Shown: positions 17,479-26,375, counted from the first letter of the stretch. The stretch: DNA of 64,000 bases from Kaistella yonginensis (GCF_030409525.1 NZ_JAUFQB010000060.1:22304-86303); one strand, 5' to 3'. Notes: generated by a model from the sequence alone, not told the origin. Numbers and translations are program-made.

Positions 17479-18603
17479 TTATATTAAATCAAAATTAACT
17501 TTAATATTTTTAGTAAGAACGACCGACATGCAGGCGAGTATTTTTCCGGATGCTTCTTCTGTCTCTGTTAAATATTCGTTTTCTAACAATTCAACGTCGC
17601 CTTCCTCCAAAACACATTCGCAACTACCGCAAATCCCAGATTTACAAGAGTAAGGTACAGGGAATTTTTGTATTAATAATTGTTGGAGCAAACGCATTTT
17701 GTTGTTTTCCAACGTTGTGGAATAGGACTTATCAAAAAGTTTAAAATCAACCGAAATATTTTCAATGAGTGGAAATTCTTTTTCAATGGGATAAATATCT
17801 TCATTAAATTCCTCAAATAACTCAAAATGAATATTTTTCTTGGGAATTCCGTGCTTATAACAAGCATTCGCAATTGATTTTATCATCTCTCCTTTGCCAC
17901 AAATCAACACTTCATCTACGGCATCCCAGATGGTGCTTTCTTCATCAGTATCATCCAACAACAATAATTGATTGATGATTAAGGCCACCTTTTTTTCGTT
18001 TAACCTCCCTTCAAATAAGCCATTGCCTATTTTTTCCTGGGAATAAAAGTAATGAATTTCTAATCGTTCAGCATGTTTTTTAACCAATTCATCAAGTTCT
18101 TTTTTAAAGGCGATATGTTTCTTATTTTTAATTCCGTAAAAAAGAAAAAGTCTGGTTCTAGGTTCGGTGTATAAAATATTTTTAAAATGACTTAAAACCG
18201 GAGTGATGCCAATTCCACCCGCAAACCCAACAATTGTTCGAAATTCATGTGGCTTAGAAATCAAGGTAAATCGTCCTCTGGGTTCAGAAACCTGAATTTC
18301 ATCACCAACTTTAATCTCGCCAAAGAGCTTGTGCGCGAAACTCTCTTGATTATTAATTTTGATGCCTAAAGCAATGGTTTTTTCGTGAGGTGCCGAGGTC
18401 ATTGAAAAGTCTTTTTCAACAATGCGATTTTCGATTTGTAATTGTAAAGTAACGTATTGGCCAGCTTCAAATTGATATTGGATTGCAAGTTTTTTCGGGA
18501 TTTCGAATTCGAGTGCGTAAGTACTTTTGGTCAGTTCTTGCTTTTTCGCTAATTTTAGCGGGTGAAATTCTATTTGTCTGGCTTTAGGTAAAAGATTTTC
18601 CAT
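17479..18603 (-). CDS. PaaE-like FAD/NAD(P) reductase with C-terminal 2Fe-2S ferredoxin domain
   Basis: 374 residues in the order FAD-binding barrel (1-~120), NAD(P)-binding domain (GFAGGIGITPVLSHFKNIL, about 125-250) and plant-type ferredoxin domain (about 285-374) with CKSGICGSCEC plus a later Cys in ILACMS, giving the four cluster ligands. Such proteins pass electrons from NAD(P)H to oxygenases or desaturases; PaaE serves phenylacetyl-CoA epoxidase. No oxygenase is nearby, so a desaturase partner elsewhere is equally possible. It is divergent from the TlpA-like gene, 33 bases away. Confidence 0.88.
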   Translation of the reverse strand: MENLLPKARQIEFHPLKLAKKQELTKSTYALEFEIPKKLAIQYQFEAGQYVTLQLQIENRIVEKDFSMTSAPHEKTIALGIKINNQESFAHKLFGEIKVGDEIQVSEPRGRFTLISKPHEFRTIVGFAGGIGITPVLSHFKNILYTEPRTRLFLFYGIKNKKHIAFKKELDELVKKHAERLEIHYFYSQEKIGNGLFEGRLNEKKVALIINQLLLLDDTDEESTIWDAVDEVLICGKGEMIKSIANACYKHGIPKKNIHFELFEEFNEDIYPIEKEFPLIENISVDFKLFDKSYSTTLENNKMRLLQQLLIQKFPVPYSCKSGICGSCECVLEEGDVELLENEYLTETEEASGKILACMSVVLTKNIKVNFDLI

Positions 18604-18636
18604 AGTAATTAAGAATTCAAAAATAATAAAAATAAA

Positions 18637-19209
18637 ATGAAAAAAATGATTTTTGGTGTAGTGTTACTGACTGCACTTTCGGCCTGTAATAAAGAAGCAA
18701 GTAAAGCCGAATCCACTGATGAACTAAGTACTGAAGTAGTTGCTACTGAAGAGGCAGAAACCCCTGCAGCAGCTGTTGTTCCCTTTAAAAAAATAGAAAT
18801 GAGTCCAGATGAAATGACGAAATTTCTAGCTAAAAAAGAAAATGACACCCTGTATGTGACCAATTTCTTTGCAACTTGGTGTCCACCTTGTATTAAAGAA
18901 ATCCCTCATTTCAAGCAACAAATGGCAGAATTAAAATCGCAACCTGTGAAATTTACCTTTATCAGTTTAGATAATAAAGACGATTGGGACACCAAAGTGA
19001 AAACTTTTTCAGAAGAACAAGGACTCTCTGAAAACGTAGTTTTATTAGATGGATCTCTACTAACTTCAACATTTTTCCCAGCAAATTTCAAGCAATGGGA
19101 TGGCGGTTCAATTCCTTTCACCATTATGAGAAAAGGCGATAAAACCGATGAAACGGTGGGCATGATGAGTGAGCAAGCCTTAATAGATAAGATCAATTCT
19201 TTTAAATAA
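18637..19209 (+). CDS. TlpA-like thioredoxin lipoprotein
   Basis: 190 residues. Signal with lipobox Cys17 (LTALSAC), an acidic Ala/Glu-rich linker to about 50, then a thioredoxin fold with the active site FFATWCPPCIKE (Cys82 and Cys85) and a cis-Pro region GSIPFTIM. It is probably a periplasm-facing reductase for disulfides, for example in cytochrome c maturation. It is first in a plus-strand run toward an ABC permease, but a hairpin (19220-19270) lies between. Confidence 0.88.
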   Translation: MKKMIFGVVLLTALSACNKEASKAESTDELSTEVVATEEAETPAAAVVPFKKIEMSPDEMTKFLAKKENDTLYVTNFFATWCPPCIKEIPHFKQQMAELKSQPVKFTFISLDNKDDWDTKVKTFSEEQGLSENVVLLDGSLLTSTFFPANFKQWDGGSIPFTIMRKGDKTDETVGMMSEQALIDKINSFK

Positions 19210-19219
19210 AATCTTTAAG

Positions 19220-19270
19220 AAAGTCACGAAGGGAATTGCTCCAAAAAAGCATGACTTTTGTGACTTTTTT
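19220..19270 (+). terminator. Possible terminator between the TlpA-like and permease genes
   Basis: AAAGTCAC (19220-19227) can pair with GTGACTTT (19260-19267), followed by T residues. The 32-base loop makes it weak; it could also be a dispersed repeat. Confidence 0.4.
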
Positions 19271-19281
19271 CTATTGCCATA

Positions 19282-20253
19282 ATGTCGAAAAGCTTTAAAA
19301 TCACCGTAATATTTATCGTCATCGGAATACTGATTTCGATTGCCGTGAATTTGAATATCGGTTTTATGAATTTAAGTTTTTCAGATTTCTTCTCCTCCAA
19401 TTCCGGCCATTCTCAAATTGCACAACTCAGAATTAATCGAGTTTTGGTAATGATGTTGGCAGGAATTTCCATTCCGACCTCAGGATTTTTATTGCAGGAA
19501 TATTTTCAAAATCCTTTGGCTGGGCCATCGGTTTTGGGAATTACATCAGTGGCAAGTTTAAGTGTTGCTTTTTATATTTTTTTTTCCAAAGATGTAATCC
19601 TTCCTGAATTTTTACAAAACAGTTTTTTAAGCTTTTCTGCAATTGCCGGAAGCTTAGGTTTAATGTTTATTTTATTGGCTTTTTCAGGTCGTTTTCAAGA
19701 TAAATCATTTCTAATTATTTTCGGATTTTTGATTTCAGCGTTAGCTGGCGCGGTGGTTTCGATCTTGCAATTCTATGCAGAAAATCAAAGTTTAAAAAAT
19801 TATATTCTGTGGAGTTTCGGAGCGAATAGTCAGGTTTCCACCAATCAAGTTATGGTCTTAAGTGGATTTGTATTGATTGGTTTACTACTGAGTTTTAAAA
19901 CCATCAAACCTTTAATTGGAAATTCTTTAGGAACCGCTTATGCTCAAAGTTTAGGAGTCAATTTAAAGCAGCTAAAGTTTTTTATCATTATCGCTTCTTC
20001 ACTGCTATCTGCTTCTGTAACTGCTTTTTTAGGTCCCATTTTATTCATCGGAATCGTAGTTCCCCATTTTTGCAGAATGCTCTTTAATCCAGCAAAATTA
20101 TGGCAACAATGGATTTTGAATATGCTGCTAGGGATTTTAATCATGGAATTTTTCTCGATCCTATCTGAATCGACACAGTTTCCTTTAAATGTGATTACCT
20201 CCTTATTTGGAATTCCTGTGATTTTGACGATGATGTTATCAAAAAACAAATGA
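19282..20253 (+). CDS. FecCD-family ABC transporter permease (iron-siderophore/B12 type)
   Basis: 323 residues with about nine to ten membrane helices. FecCD features: LRINRVLVMMLAGISI near residue 50, GFLLQEYFQNPLAGPSVLGI, and the late GPILFIGIVVPHFCRML coupling region. It forms the inner-membrane channel for a chelated metal or cobamide. The ATPase gene is 535 bases downstream beyond a dead GxxExxY gene. No substrate-binding protein gene is next to it. Confidence 0.9.
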   Translation: MSKSFKITVIFIVIGILISIAVNLNIGFMNLSFSDFFSSNSGHSQIAQLRINRVLVMMLAGISIPTSGFLLQEYFQNPLAGPSVLGITSVASLSVAFYIFFSKDVILPEFLQNSFLSFSAIAGSLGLMFILLAFSGRFQDKSFLIIFGFLISALAGAVVSILQFYAENQSLKNYILWSFGANSQVSTNQVMVLSGFVLIGLLLSFKTIKPLIGNSLGTAYAQSLGVNLKQLKFFIIIASSLLSASVTAFLGPILFIGIVVPHFCRMLFNPAKLWQQWILNMLLGILIMEFFSILSESTQFPLNVITSLFGIPVILTMMLSKNK

Positions 20254-20372
20254 TAAATTTGTGCGAATAGTAAATCGCGAAGGCGCAAAGTTTATTTTTT
20301 CTGTGAGATTATAAGCCGCAAGGAATTCAATACATTGAATTTTAAAAATTTATAAAAATAATACAACGTCAT

Positions 20373-20689
20373 ATGAATGAAAATGAATGATCGAAAATCG
20401 TTTTTGAAGCAGGATTAAAAATCCATAAAAAATTGGACCCGCTATTAAAAAACAAAAATCACTCCCAATAAAGTACGAAGAATTAGTGATTGATTATGTT
20501 TATAAATTGAATATCACTGTAGAAAACAAACTGATACTTGAAATTAAAGCGGTAGATTTCATTAATCCATACCATCAAGACCAATTATTAACCTACTTAA
20601 AAATGACTACTTGTAAATTGGGACTGCTAATTAATTTTCAAAATGACAATTTTAAAAGTGGCGTAACCAGAATTGTAAATGTTTTATAA
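20373..20689 (+). pseudogene. Decayed GxxExxY-family protein gene
   Basis: From ATG at 20373 the reading is MNENE, an in-frame TGA (20388-20390), then SKIVFEAGLKIHKKLDPLL, which matches the start of GxxExxY proteins. The sequence then jumps, in a different frame, to PIKYEELVIDYVYKLN...VENKLILEIKAVDFIN and on to CKLGLLINFQ...GVTRIVN, the family's C-terminal half. The defining GLLESxYE region is deleted, so the gene is dead. The upstream flank has CGCGAAGGCGCAAAG, commonly seen near such genes. It sits between the permease and its ATPase. Confidence 0.85.
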
Positions 20690-20787
20690 AATAATTTTTA
20701 TAGACTATCCATTCGCGGGCGGCGTACCTTGTGCCTTAAAAAGGAGTACATTTAATTTTTTGTGTCGTTGCATTTAACGAAATTAGA

Positions 20788-21711
20788 ATGTTTTTAGAAT
20801 TAAAAAATACAACAATTGGTTATCAAACTCCTTTAATTAAAGAAGTTAATACTGGTCTGGCACTAGGCGAGATCTGCCTTTTAATCGGAAATAATGGAGT
20901 GGGAAAAACCACGTTACTCAAGAGCATTCTTCATCAGGTTAAATTATTGCAAGGTGAAATTTTGTTGAATGGTAAAACGACGGCGAACTTTTCACCAAAA
21001 GAGTTGGCACAACGAGTAGCGGTGGTTTTTTCAAAATCTAAAATTCCTTCAAATTATACGGTGCGGGATCTAATCTCCTTCGGCAAATACATTCATTATC
21101 CTTACTATTTTGAACTGAATGATGCCGATCAAAAAGAAGTTGAAGAAATTATTGAAAGTCTGAACCTATCGAAATACAGGGATTTTCAGTTGCACCAATT
21201 ATCGGACGGAAATCTGCAAAAAGCGTTCATTGGTCGAGCCTTAGCGCAAAATTCGCCAATGATTATTCTAGATGAACCGACCACCCATCTGGATGAAGAA
21301 AACAAAATTATCATTCTGAAACTCTTGCGCAGTTTAGCAAAAACCCACGATAAATTGGTGCTATTTTCATCACATGACTGGCGGCTAGCAAAAGAGTTTG
21401 CCGATAAAATTTGGCTGATCAACAATGAAATCCTCGAAGCGGGAATTACGGAAGAGATATTGCTAAAACATGATGAATTGCTTAATCCAAGGTTGTTTGA
21501 TTTTGATGCGGCATTTATCGCACCTCAAATCGTCGCGCCTGAATTACATAAAGAAATGCTCTACTCTTTTCTTCAAAAAAACTTCCAAAAAGATCTCTCT
21601 TCATACAAATTTGAGTTTAAAGATGCAATTTGGGTGATTTCCACAAGAGATATTCAACAAAAATGTGATTCTTTTACCAAAATTGCACTATATCTGCAAA
21701 ACCTTCATTAA
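20788..21711 (+). CDS. ABC transporter ATP-binding protein (FecE-like)
   Basis: 307 residues. Walker A GNNGVGKTT (about 34-42), signature LSDGNLQKAFIGRALAQ in place of the usual LSGGE/Q, Walker B MIILDEPT and the switch His in FSSHDWRLA. The first ~250 residues are a normal FecE-type ATPase; the last ~55 residues are an unrecognised extension. It presumably pairs with the FecCD permease upstream despite the pseudogene between them. Confidence 0.9.
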   Translation: MFLELKNTTIGYQTPLIKEVNTGLALGEICLLIGNNGVGKTTLLKSILHQVKLLQGEILLNGKTTANFSPKELAQRVAVVFSKSKIPSNYTVRDLISFGKYIHYPYYFELNDADQKEVEEIIESLNLSKYRDFQLHQLSDGNLQKAFIGRALAQNSPMIILDEPTTHLDEENKIIILKLLRSLAKTHDKLVLFSSHDWRLAKEFADKIWLINNEILEAGITEEILLKHDELLNPRLFDFDAAFIAPQIVAPELHKEMLYSFLQKNFQKDLSSYKFEFKDAIWVISTRDIQQKCDSFTKIALYLQNLH

Positions 21712-21740
21712 AACCTTATTTTATAGGCATTTACAAAGTC

Positions 21741-21754
21741 CTATGCATGCATAG
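21741..21754. promoter_or_regulatory. Palindromic operator, distal site upstream of marR
   Basis: CTATGCATGCATAG is a 14-bp perfect palindrome; with its right flank (TATTAT) it matches the etfBA operator. It is 128 bases before the marR start. Confidence 0.7.
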
Positions 21755-21822
21755 TATTATGCTTTTCATATCTTTTAAAGCGCTGAAATTCAAGTATTAA
21801 CAAAAATTTAACAAAATAAATA

Positions 21823-21840
21823 TACTATGCATGCATAATA
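21823..21840. promoter_or_regulatory. Palindromic operator, proximal site at the marR promoter
   Basis: TACTATGCATGCATAATA matches the etfBA operator with one changed base, breaking one pair of the 18-bp palindrome. It ends five bases before the TATATTTG box, so bound protein would block RNA polymerase. Autorepression by the MarR protein is inferred. Confidence 0.75.
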
Positions 21841-21845
21841 TTATT

Positions 21846-21853
21846 TATATTTG
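21846..21853 (+). promoter_or_regulatory. -7 box of the marR-fad operon
   Basis: TATATTTG perfectly fits TAnnTTTG. The implied transcript starts about ten bases before ATG 21869, giving a very short leader. Confidence 0.6.
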
Positions 21854-21868
21854 ACAGAACCACCTTAA

Positions 21869-22330
21869 ATGCTTGATATGAACAAATCACACCACGAAAA
21901 AGTAGAGAATGTAGATCTCATCTTGAAATCTACCTGGCTTGCAGTTTCAAAAATGTATTCAGAATTAGCACAAGATCATGATGCCACTGCTGTTCAAGCG
22001 TTGACCCTCTTGAAAATAGACCCTAAAGAAGGCACCAGAAGTACAAACCTAGGGCCTAAAATGGCAATTGAGCCAACTTCTTTAACAAGAATCATTAAAC
22101 TCTTGGAAGACAATGGCTATATCTATAAAGAAAAAACCACCAGCGACAAACGAGAGGTGATTATTAAACTTACAGAAAAAGGGATTAATTCCAGAAATCT
22201 GTCAAAAGAAGTAGTAGTTAACTTCAATAAAAAAGTCATAGAAAAAATACCTGCAGAAAAAATGGAGGTTTTCAAAGAAGTTATGACAGACATTTTGAAA
22301 ATCGCCAACGAATTAAATAATAAAAAATAA
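21869..22330 (+). CDS. MarR-family transcriptional regulator, probable fatty-acid-degradation repressor
   Basis: 153 residues. A winged-helix core (about 40-120) reads TSLTRIIKLLEDNGYIYKE for the recognition helix and SDKREVIIKLTEKG for the wing, as in MarR proteins. Met4 (MNKSHHEK) is an alternative start. It is the first gene of an apparent operon with fadN-like, fadA and acyl-CoA dehydrogenase genes, five bases before fadN. Two palindromes lie in its promoter region and one before etfBA, so it is the natural candidate to bind them, probably responding to an acyl-CoA ligand; binding and ligand are inferred. Confidence 0.9.
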   Translation: MLDMNKSHHEKVENVDLILKSTWLAVSKMYSELAQDHDATAVQALTLLKIDPKEGTRSTNLGPKMAIEPTSLTRIIKLLEDNGYIYKEKTTSDKREVIIKLTEKGINSRNLSKEVVVNFNKKVIEKIPAEKMEVFKEVMTDILKIANELNNKK

Positions 22331-22335
22331 AAAAT

Positions 22336-24729
22336 ATGAAACGAAGAATTAAACACGTTACGGTTCTCGGTTCAGGAATTATGGGTTCCGGTATCGCAGC
22401 ACATTTTGCCAATATTGGTGTAGAAGTGCTTTTGCTGGATATCGTTCCTTTTGAATTGACTGAAGCGGAACAGAAAAAAGGGTTGTCCAAAGAAGACAAA
22501 ATCGTAAGGAACAGAATTGCAACAGAGAATTTTGCAAAACTGAAAAAAGCAAGTCCAGCACTTTTATACACCCCGAAATTTGCAGATAGAATTACCGTTG
22601 GAAACTTTGATGATGATTTAGAGAAAATCAAAAAAACAGATTGGATCATTGAGGTTGTCGTTGAAAGACTCGACATTAAAAAATCTGTTTATGAAAAGAT
22701 CGAACAGCACAGAAAACCAGGAACTTTAGTTTCATCCAATACTTCTGGAATTCCTATTCACTTTTTAATTGAAGGAAGAAGCGATGATTTCAAAAAATAT
22801 TTTGCAGGAACGCATTTCTTTAATCCGGTAAGATATTTACCGCTTTTAGAGGTGATTCCTACGCCAGAAACTGATCCAGAAATTATTCAATTTTATATGG
22901 ATTATGGAGCGAAATTTTTGGGAAAAACTACGGTTTTAGCAAAAGATACTCCAGCATTTATCGCCAACAGAATTGGGGTATTCTCCATGATGAACTTGCT
23001 TCATGAAGTGAAAAGTTTAGGATTAAATGTTTCTGATATTGATAAGTTAACCGGTCCAGTGATCGGTCGTCCGAAATCTGCAACTTTTAGAACTGCAGAT
23101 GTTGTTGGTTTAGATACTTTGGTAATGGTTGCGGATGGCGTAAGAAACAGTAAAATGGAAGCCAATGATTTCAATGATGTTTTCAAATTGCCAGATTACG
23201 TTCAGAAAATGGTGGACAACAAATGGTTGGGTTCCAAAACTGAACAAGGTTTCTACAAAAAAATTAAAAACGCAGAAGGAAAATCTGAAATTCAAGGTTT
23301 GAATTTGGATACTTTGGAGTATGAACTTCAAGGTAAAACAGAATTCCCTACTCTAGCATTAACAAAAAATATCGATAAACCGATTGACCGTTTCAAGGTT
23401 TTGGTTGGTGGAAAAGATAAAGCCGGAGAACTATATAGAAAATCTCTCGGTGCATTATTCGCTTATGTTTCGCATAAAGTTCCAGAAATTTCTGATGAAG
23501 TTTACAAAATCGATGATGCGATGAGAGCAGGTTTCGGTTGGGAAAATGGACCTTTCGAAATTTGGGATGCCGTTGGTGTTCAAAAAGGAATTGACTTGGC
23601 AAAAGAATCCGGTTACGAAGTTTCGGATTGGGTGAAAAATGTAGAATCTTTTTATAAAGTAAACGAGGAAGGTCAAAGCATTTATTTCGATAAAAATTCT
23701 GGAAACTACAACAATATTCCAGGTCAGGAAGCATTTATCATTCTTGATAATATTAGAAAAAACAAAACACTTTGGAGCAATTCCGGTTCTGCAATTCAGG
23801 ATTTGGGAGGTGGAATTATCAATTTTGAAATCCGTTCCAAAATGAATTCTTTGGGTGGCGAAGTTTTAGATGGTCTGAATAGAGCCATCGACTTGGCCGA
23901 AAAAGATTACGACGGTTTGGTGATCGGAAATCAAGGTGCGAATTTCTCTGTTGGAGCAAATTTAGCCATGATCCTAATGATGGCGATCGACCAAGATTGG
24001 GACGATTTGAATATGGCAATTGCCTATTTCCAAAAATCAATGATGCGGGTTCGTTATTCTTCAATCCCAGTAATTGTCGCTCCACACGGAATGACTTTAG
24101 GTGGTGGTTGCGAAATGACGATGCATGCAGATCGAGTTGTTGCAGCCGCAGAAACCTATATTGGATTGGTAGAAACTGGTGTTGGTGTAATTCCTGGAGG
24201 TGGTGGAACCAAAGAAATGGCGTTGAGAGTTTCTCGTGAATTCCACAAAGATGACGTAAAAAATAACCGATTGCGAGATATGTTTATGAACATCGCCATG
24301 GGAAAAGTTGCCACTTCTGCGTATGAAGCGTACGATATGGGAATTTTGGAAGAGCATAAAGACATCGTGGTAGTGAATAAAAACCGCCAGATCAAAACTG
24401 CAAAAATGTTGGCTTTAAGTTTAGCAGAACACGGTTACACACAACCTATCGAACAAGAAGTAAAAGTTTTGGGAAGAGACGCACTCGGAATGTTCTTGGT
24501 TGGAACCGATCAAATGCTCACCGGAAAATACATTTCTGAACATGATAAATTAATCGCAGACAAACTCGCAAACGTTTTGGTAGGTGGAAATTTATCCGAA
24601 CCAACCGTTGTTACAGAACAATATTTATTGAATCTGGAAAGAGAAACTTTCTTGCAATTGTGCGGTGAGCGAAAAACTTTGGAGCGTATTCAACACATGT
24701 TGACGAAAGGAAAACCACTTCGTAATTAG
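22336..24729 (+). CDS. 3-hydroxyacyl-CoA dehydrogenase / enoyl-CoA hydratase fusion (FadN-like)
   Basis: 797 residues. The NAD-binding domain is first (GSGIMGSGIAAHFANIG, residues 10-26; AGTHFFNPVRYLPLLEV), then the dehydrogenase C-terminal domains (to about 480), then an enoyl-CoA hydratase domain (ANFSVGANLAMI; HGMTLGGGCEMTMHADRV; GLVETGVGVIPGGGG). This order is that of Bacillus FadN, opposite to E. coli FadB. It hydrates enoyl-CoA and oxidises the 3-hydroxyacyl-CoA. It is followed by a small four-helix-bundle gene and then fadA. Confidence 0.93.
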   Translation: MKRRIKHVTVLGSGIMGSGIAAHFANIGVEVLLLDIVPFELTEAEQKKGLSKEDKIVRNRIATENFAKLKKASPALLYTPKFADRITVGNFDDDLEKIKKTDWIIEVVVERLDIKKSVYEKIEQHRKPGTLVSSNTSGIPIHFLIEGRSDDFKKYFAGTHFFNPVRYLPLLEVIPTPETDPEIIQFYMDYGAKFLGKTTVLAKDTPAFIANRIGVFSMMNLLHEVKSLGLNVSDIDKLTGPVIGRPKSATFRTADVVGLDTLVMVADGVRNSKMEANDFNDVFKLPDYVQKMVDNKWLGSKTEQGFYKKIKNAEGKSEIQGLNLDTLEYELQGKTEFPTLALTKNIDKPIDRFKVLVGGKDKAGELYRKSLGALFAYVSHKVPEISDEVYKIDDAMRAGFGWENGPFEIWDAVGVQKGIDLAKESGYEVSDWVKNVESFYKVNEEGQSIYFDKNSGNYNNIPGQEAFIILDNIRKNKTLWSNSGSAIQDLGGGIINFEIRSKMNSLGGEVLDGLNRAIDLAEKDYDGLVIGNQGANFSVGANLAMILMMAIDQDWDDLNMAIAYFQKSMMRVRYSSIPVIVAPHGMTLGGGCEMTMHADRVVAAAETYIGLVETGVGVIPGGGGTKEMALRVSREFHKDDVKNNRLRDMFMNIAMGKVATSAYEAYDMGILEEHKDIVVVNKNRQIKTAKMLALSLAEHGYTQPIEQEVKVLGRDALGMFLVGTDQMLTGKYISEHDKLIADKLANVLVGGNLSEPTVVTEQYLLNLERETFLQLCGERKTLERIQHMLTKGKPLRN

Positions 24730-24762
24730 ACTTGAGACGAAGAGATATTAGACTAAGAGACA
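24728..24762. repeat. Left flank repeat of the first four-helix-bundle gene
   Basis: AGACTTGAGAC followed by GAGATATTAGACTAAGAGAC begins directly after the fadN stop. The reverse complement resembles the right flank at 25157-25180 and the paired arms at 57.2 kb. Confidence 0.5.
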
Positions 24763-24790
24763 AAAAATCACATTATTAAAATCAACAATT

Positions 24791-25150
24791 ATGCATAATA
24801 TTAAAAAGTTAAAAATCTGGAACGATTCTATAGATTTATGTGTTGACGTTTACGAAGCATTAGCAAAGATGCCAAATGATGAAAGATATGGTTTGTCTTC
24901 ACAGATAAAGAGATCGGCAGTTTCGATACCTTCAAATATTGCAGAAGGAGCAAGAAGAGATACCAATCCACAGTTTAATCAATTTCTTAATATCGCTTTT
25001 GGTTCCTCATACGAACTGCAAACTCAATTGATTATCTCGGAAAGATTGAAATTTATTTCCAAAGAAGCAAATGAACCAATCTTAAATAAATTGGATGAAA
25101 TTCAAAAAATGATTTACATTTTTAAAGAAAATGTAAAGAAAAATAATTAA
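24791..25150 (+). CDS. Four-helix-bundle protein (S23 / 23S rRNA intervening-sequence family)
   Basis: 119 residues, all helical. The family motif LSSQIKRSAVSIPSNIAEGARR is present (helix 2 into the N-I-A-E-G turn), as is FLNIAFGSSYELQTQLIIS. Such proteins are encoded in rRNA intervening sequences and, in Bacteroidota, as solitary intergenic genes; they relate to the Avd accessory protein of diversity-generating retroelements. Function is unknown. It lies between fadN and fadA, flanked by inverted GAGACTTGAGA-type repeats, suggesting insertion into the operon. Confidence 0.9.
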   Translation: MHNIKKLKIWNDSIDLCVDVYEALAKMPNDERYGLSSQIKRSAVSIPSNIAEGARRDTNPQFNQFLNIAFGSSYELQTQLIISERLKFISKEANEPILNKLDEIQKMIYIFKENVKKNN

Positions 25151-25156
25151 CAGGAC

Positions 25157-25182
25157 AAGAGTCTCAAATCTCATGTCTAAAA
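25157..25182. repeat. Right flank repeat of the first four-helix-bundle gene
   Basis: GAGTCTCAAATCTCATGTCT is inverted relative to the left flank at 24728-24762, as expected for the ends of a cassette. Confidence 0.5.
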
Positions 25183-25196
25183 ATCTATAATCTATT

Positions 25197-26375
25197 ATGA
25201 AACAAGCATATATAATAAAAGGGTTCAGAACCGCCGTTGGTAAAGCACCAAAAGGTTCACTTCGATTTACTCGTCCTGACGTCATGGCAGCAACCGTAAT
25301 TGAAAAATTAATGGAAACCGTTCCACAATTGGACAAAAACAGAATCGATGATTTAATCGTTGGAAACGCAATGCCAGAAGCAGAACAAGGCTTAAATGTG
25401 GCACGTTTAATTTCTTTGATGGGATTAAACACCGACCAAGTTCCTGGAGTTACGGTGAACAGATATTGCGCATCTGGATCTGAAGCGATCGCAATTGCAT
25501 CAGCAAAAATTCAAACAGGAATGGCAGACTGCATTATCGCAGGAGGAACAGAATCCATGTCCTACATTCCTATGGGAGGTTACAAACCAGTTCCAGAAAG
25601 CGATATGGCGAAATCCAATCCCGACTACTATTGGGGAATGGGTTATACTGCAGAAGAAGTAGCCAATCAGTTTAAGATTTCTCGCGAAGAGCAAGATCAA
25701 TTCGCTTTTGAATCACATCACAAAGCATTGAAAGCGAACGAATCTGGAACTTTTAAAAATCAAATTGTTCCAATTCCTGTAGAGTACAATTATTTGGACG
25801 AAAACCAAAAAATGCAAACCAAGAAATACGATTTTTCTGTGGATGAAGGTCCAAGAGCAGGAACTTCCATTGAAGCATTAGCAAAATTACGTCCAGTCTT
25901 TGCAAATGGCGGATCTGTAACTGCAGGAAATTCCTCCCAGATGAGTGATGGCGCTGCTTTCGTAATCGTAATGAGCGAAGAAATGGTGAAAGAATTAGGA
26001 TTGGAACCAGAAGCAAGATTGGTTGCTTATGCTGCTGCAGGTGTAGAACCGAGAATTATGGGAATGGGTCCACTCTACGCAGTTCCAAAAGCATTGAAGC
26101 AAGCCGGAATGAAATTAGAAGACATAGAACTCATCGAATTGAATGAAGCATTCGCTTCCCAATCTGTGGCTTTGAAAAAAGAATTACATCTAAATCCAGA
26201 TATTTTAAACGTCAACGGTGGCGCGATTGCGCTCGGACATCCACTGGGTTGTACCGGCACAAAATTAACCGTTCAACTCCTGGACGAAATGCGAAAACGC
26301 GGCAACAAATACGGAATGGTAACAATGTGCGTAGGAACGGGACAAGGAGCGGCTAGTATATTTGAACTACTCTAA
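25197..26375 (+). CDS. fadA: Acetyl-CoA acyltransferase, beta-oxidation thiolase
   Basis: 392 residues. Cys91 in NRYCASGSEA is the acylated nucleophile; LNEAFASQ, GGAIALGHPLGCTG (His) and MCVGTGQGA (Cys) complete the active site. It cleaves 3-ketoacyl-CoA to acetyl-CoA and a shortened acyl-CoA. It is the second enzyme of the fadN-fadA-fadE operon and distinct from the stand-alone thiolase at 5.5 kb. Confidence 0.93.
   Translation: MKQAYIIKGFRTAVGKAPKGSLRFTRPDVMAATVIEKLMETVPQLDKNRIDDLIVGNAMPEAEQGLNVARLISLMGLNTDQVPGVTVNRYCASGSEAIAIASAKIQTGMADCIIAGGTESMSYIPMGGYKPVPESDMAKSNPDYYWGMGYTAEEVANQFKISREEQDQFAFESHHKALKANESGTFKNQIVPIPVEYNYLDENQKMQTKKYDFSVDEGPRAGTSIEALAKLRPVFANGGSVTAGNSSQMSDGAAFVIVMSEEMVKELGLEPEARLVAYAAAGVEPRIMGMGPLYAVPKALKQAGMKLEDIELIELNEAFASQSVALKKELHLNPDILNVNGGAIALGHPLGCTGTKLTVQLLDEMRKRGNKYGMVTMCVGTGQGAASIFELL

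Noticed and set aside
24119..24130. ATGCATGCA inside fadN as a fourth operator
   Set aside because: It covers only part of the palindrome and lies within coding sequence.
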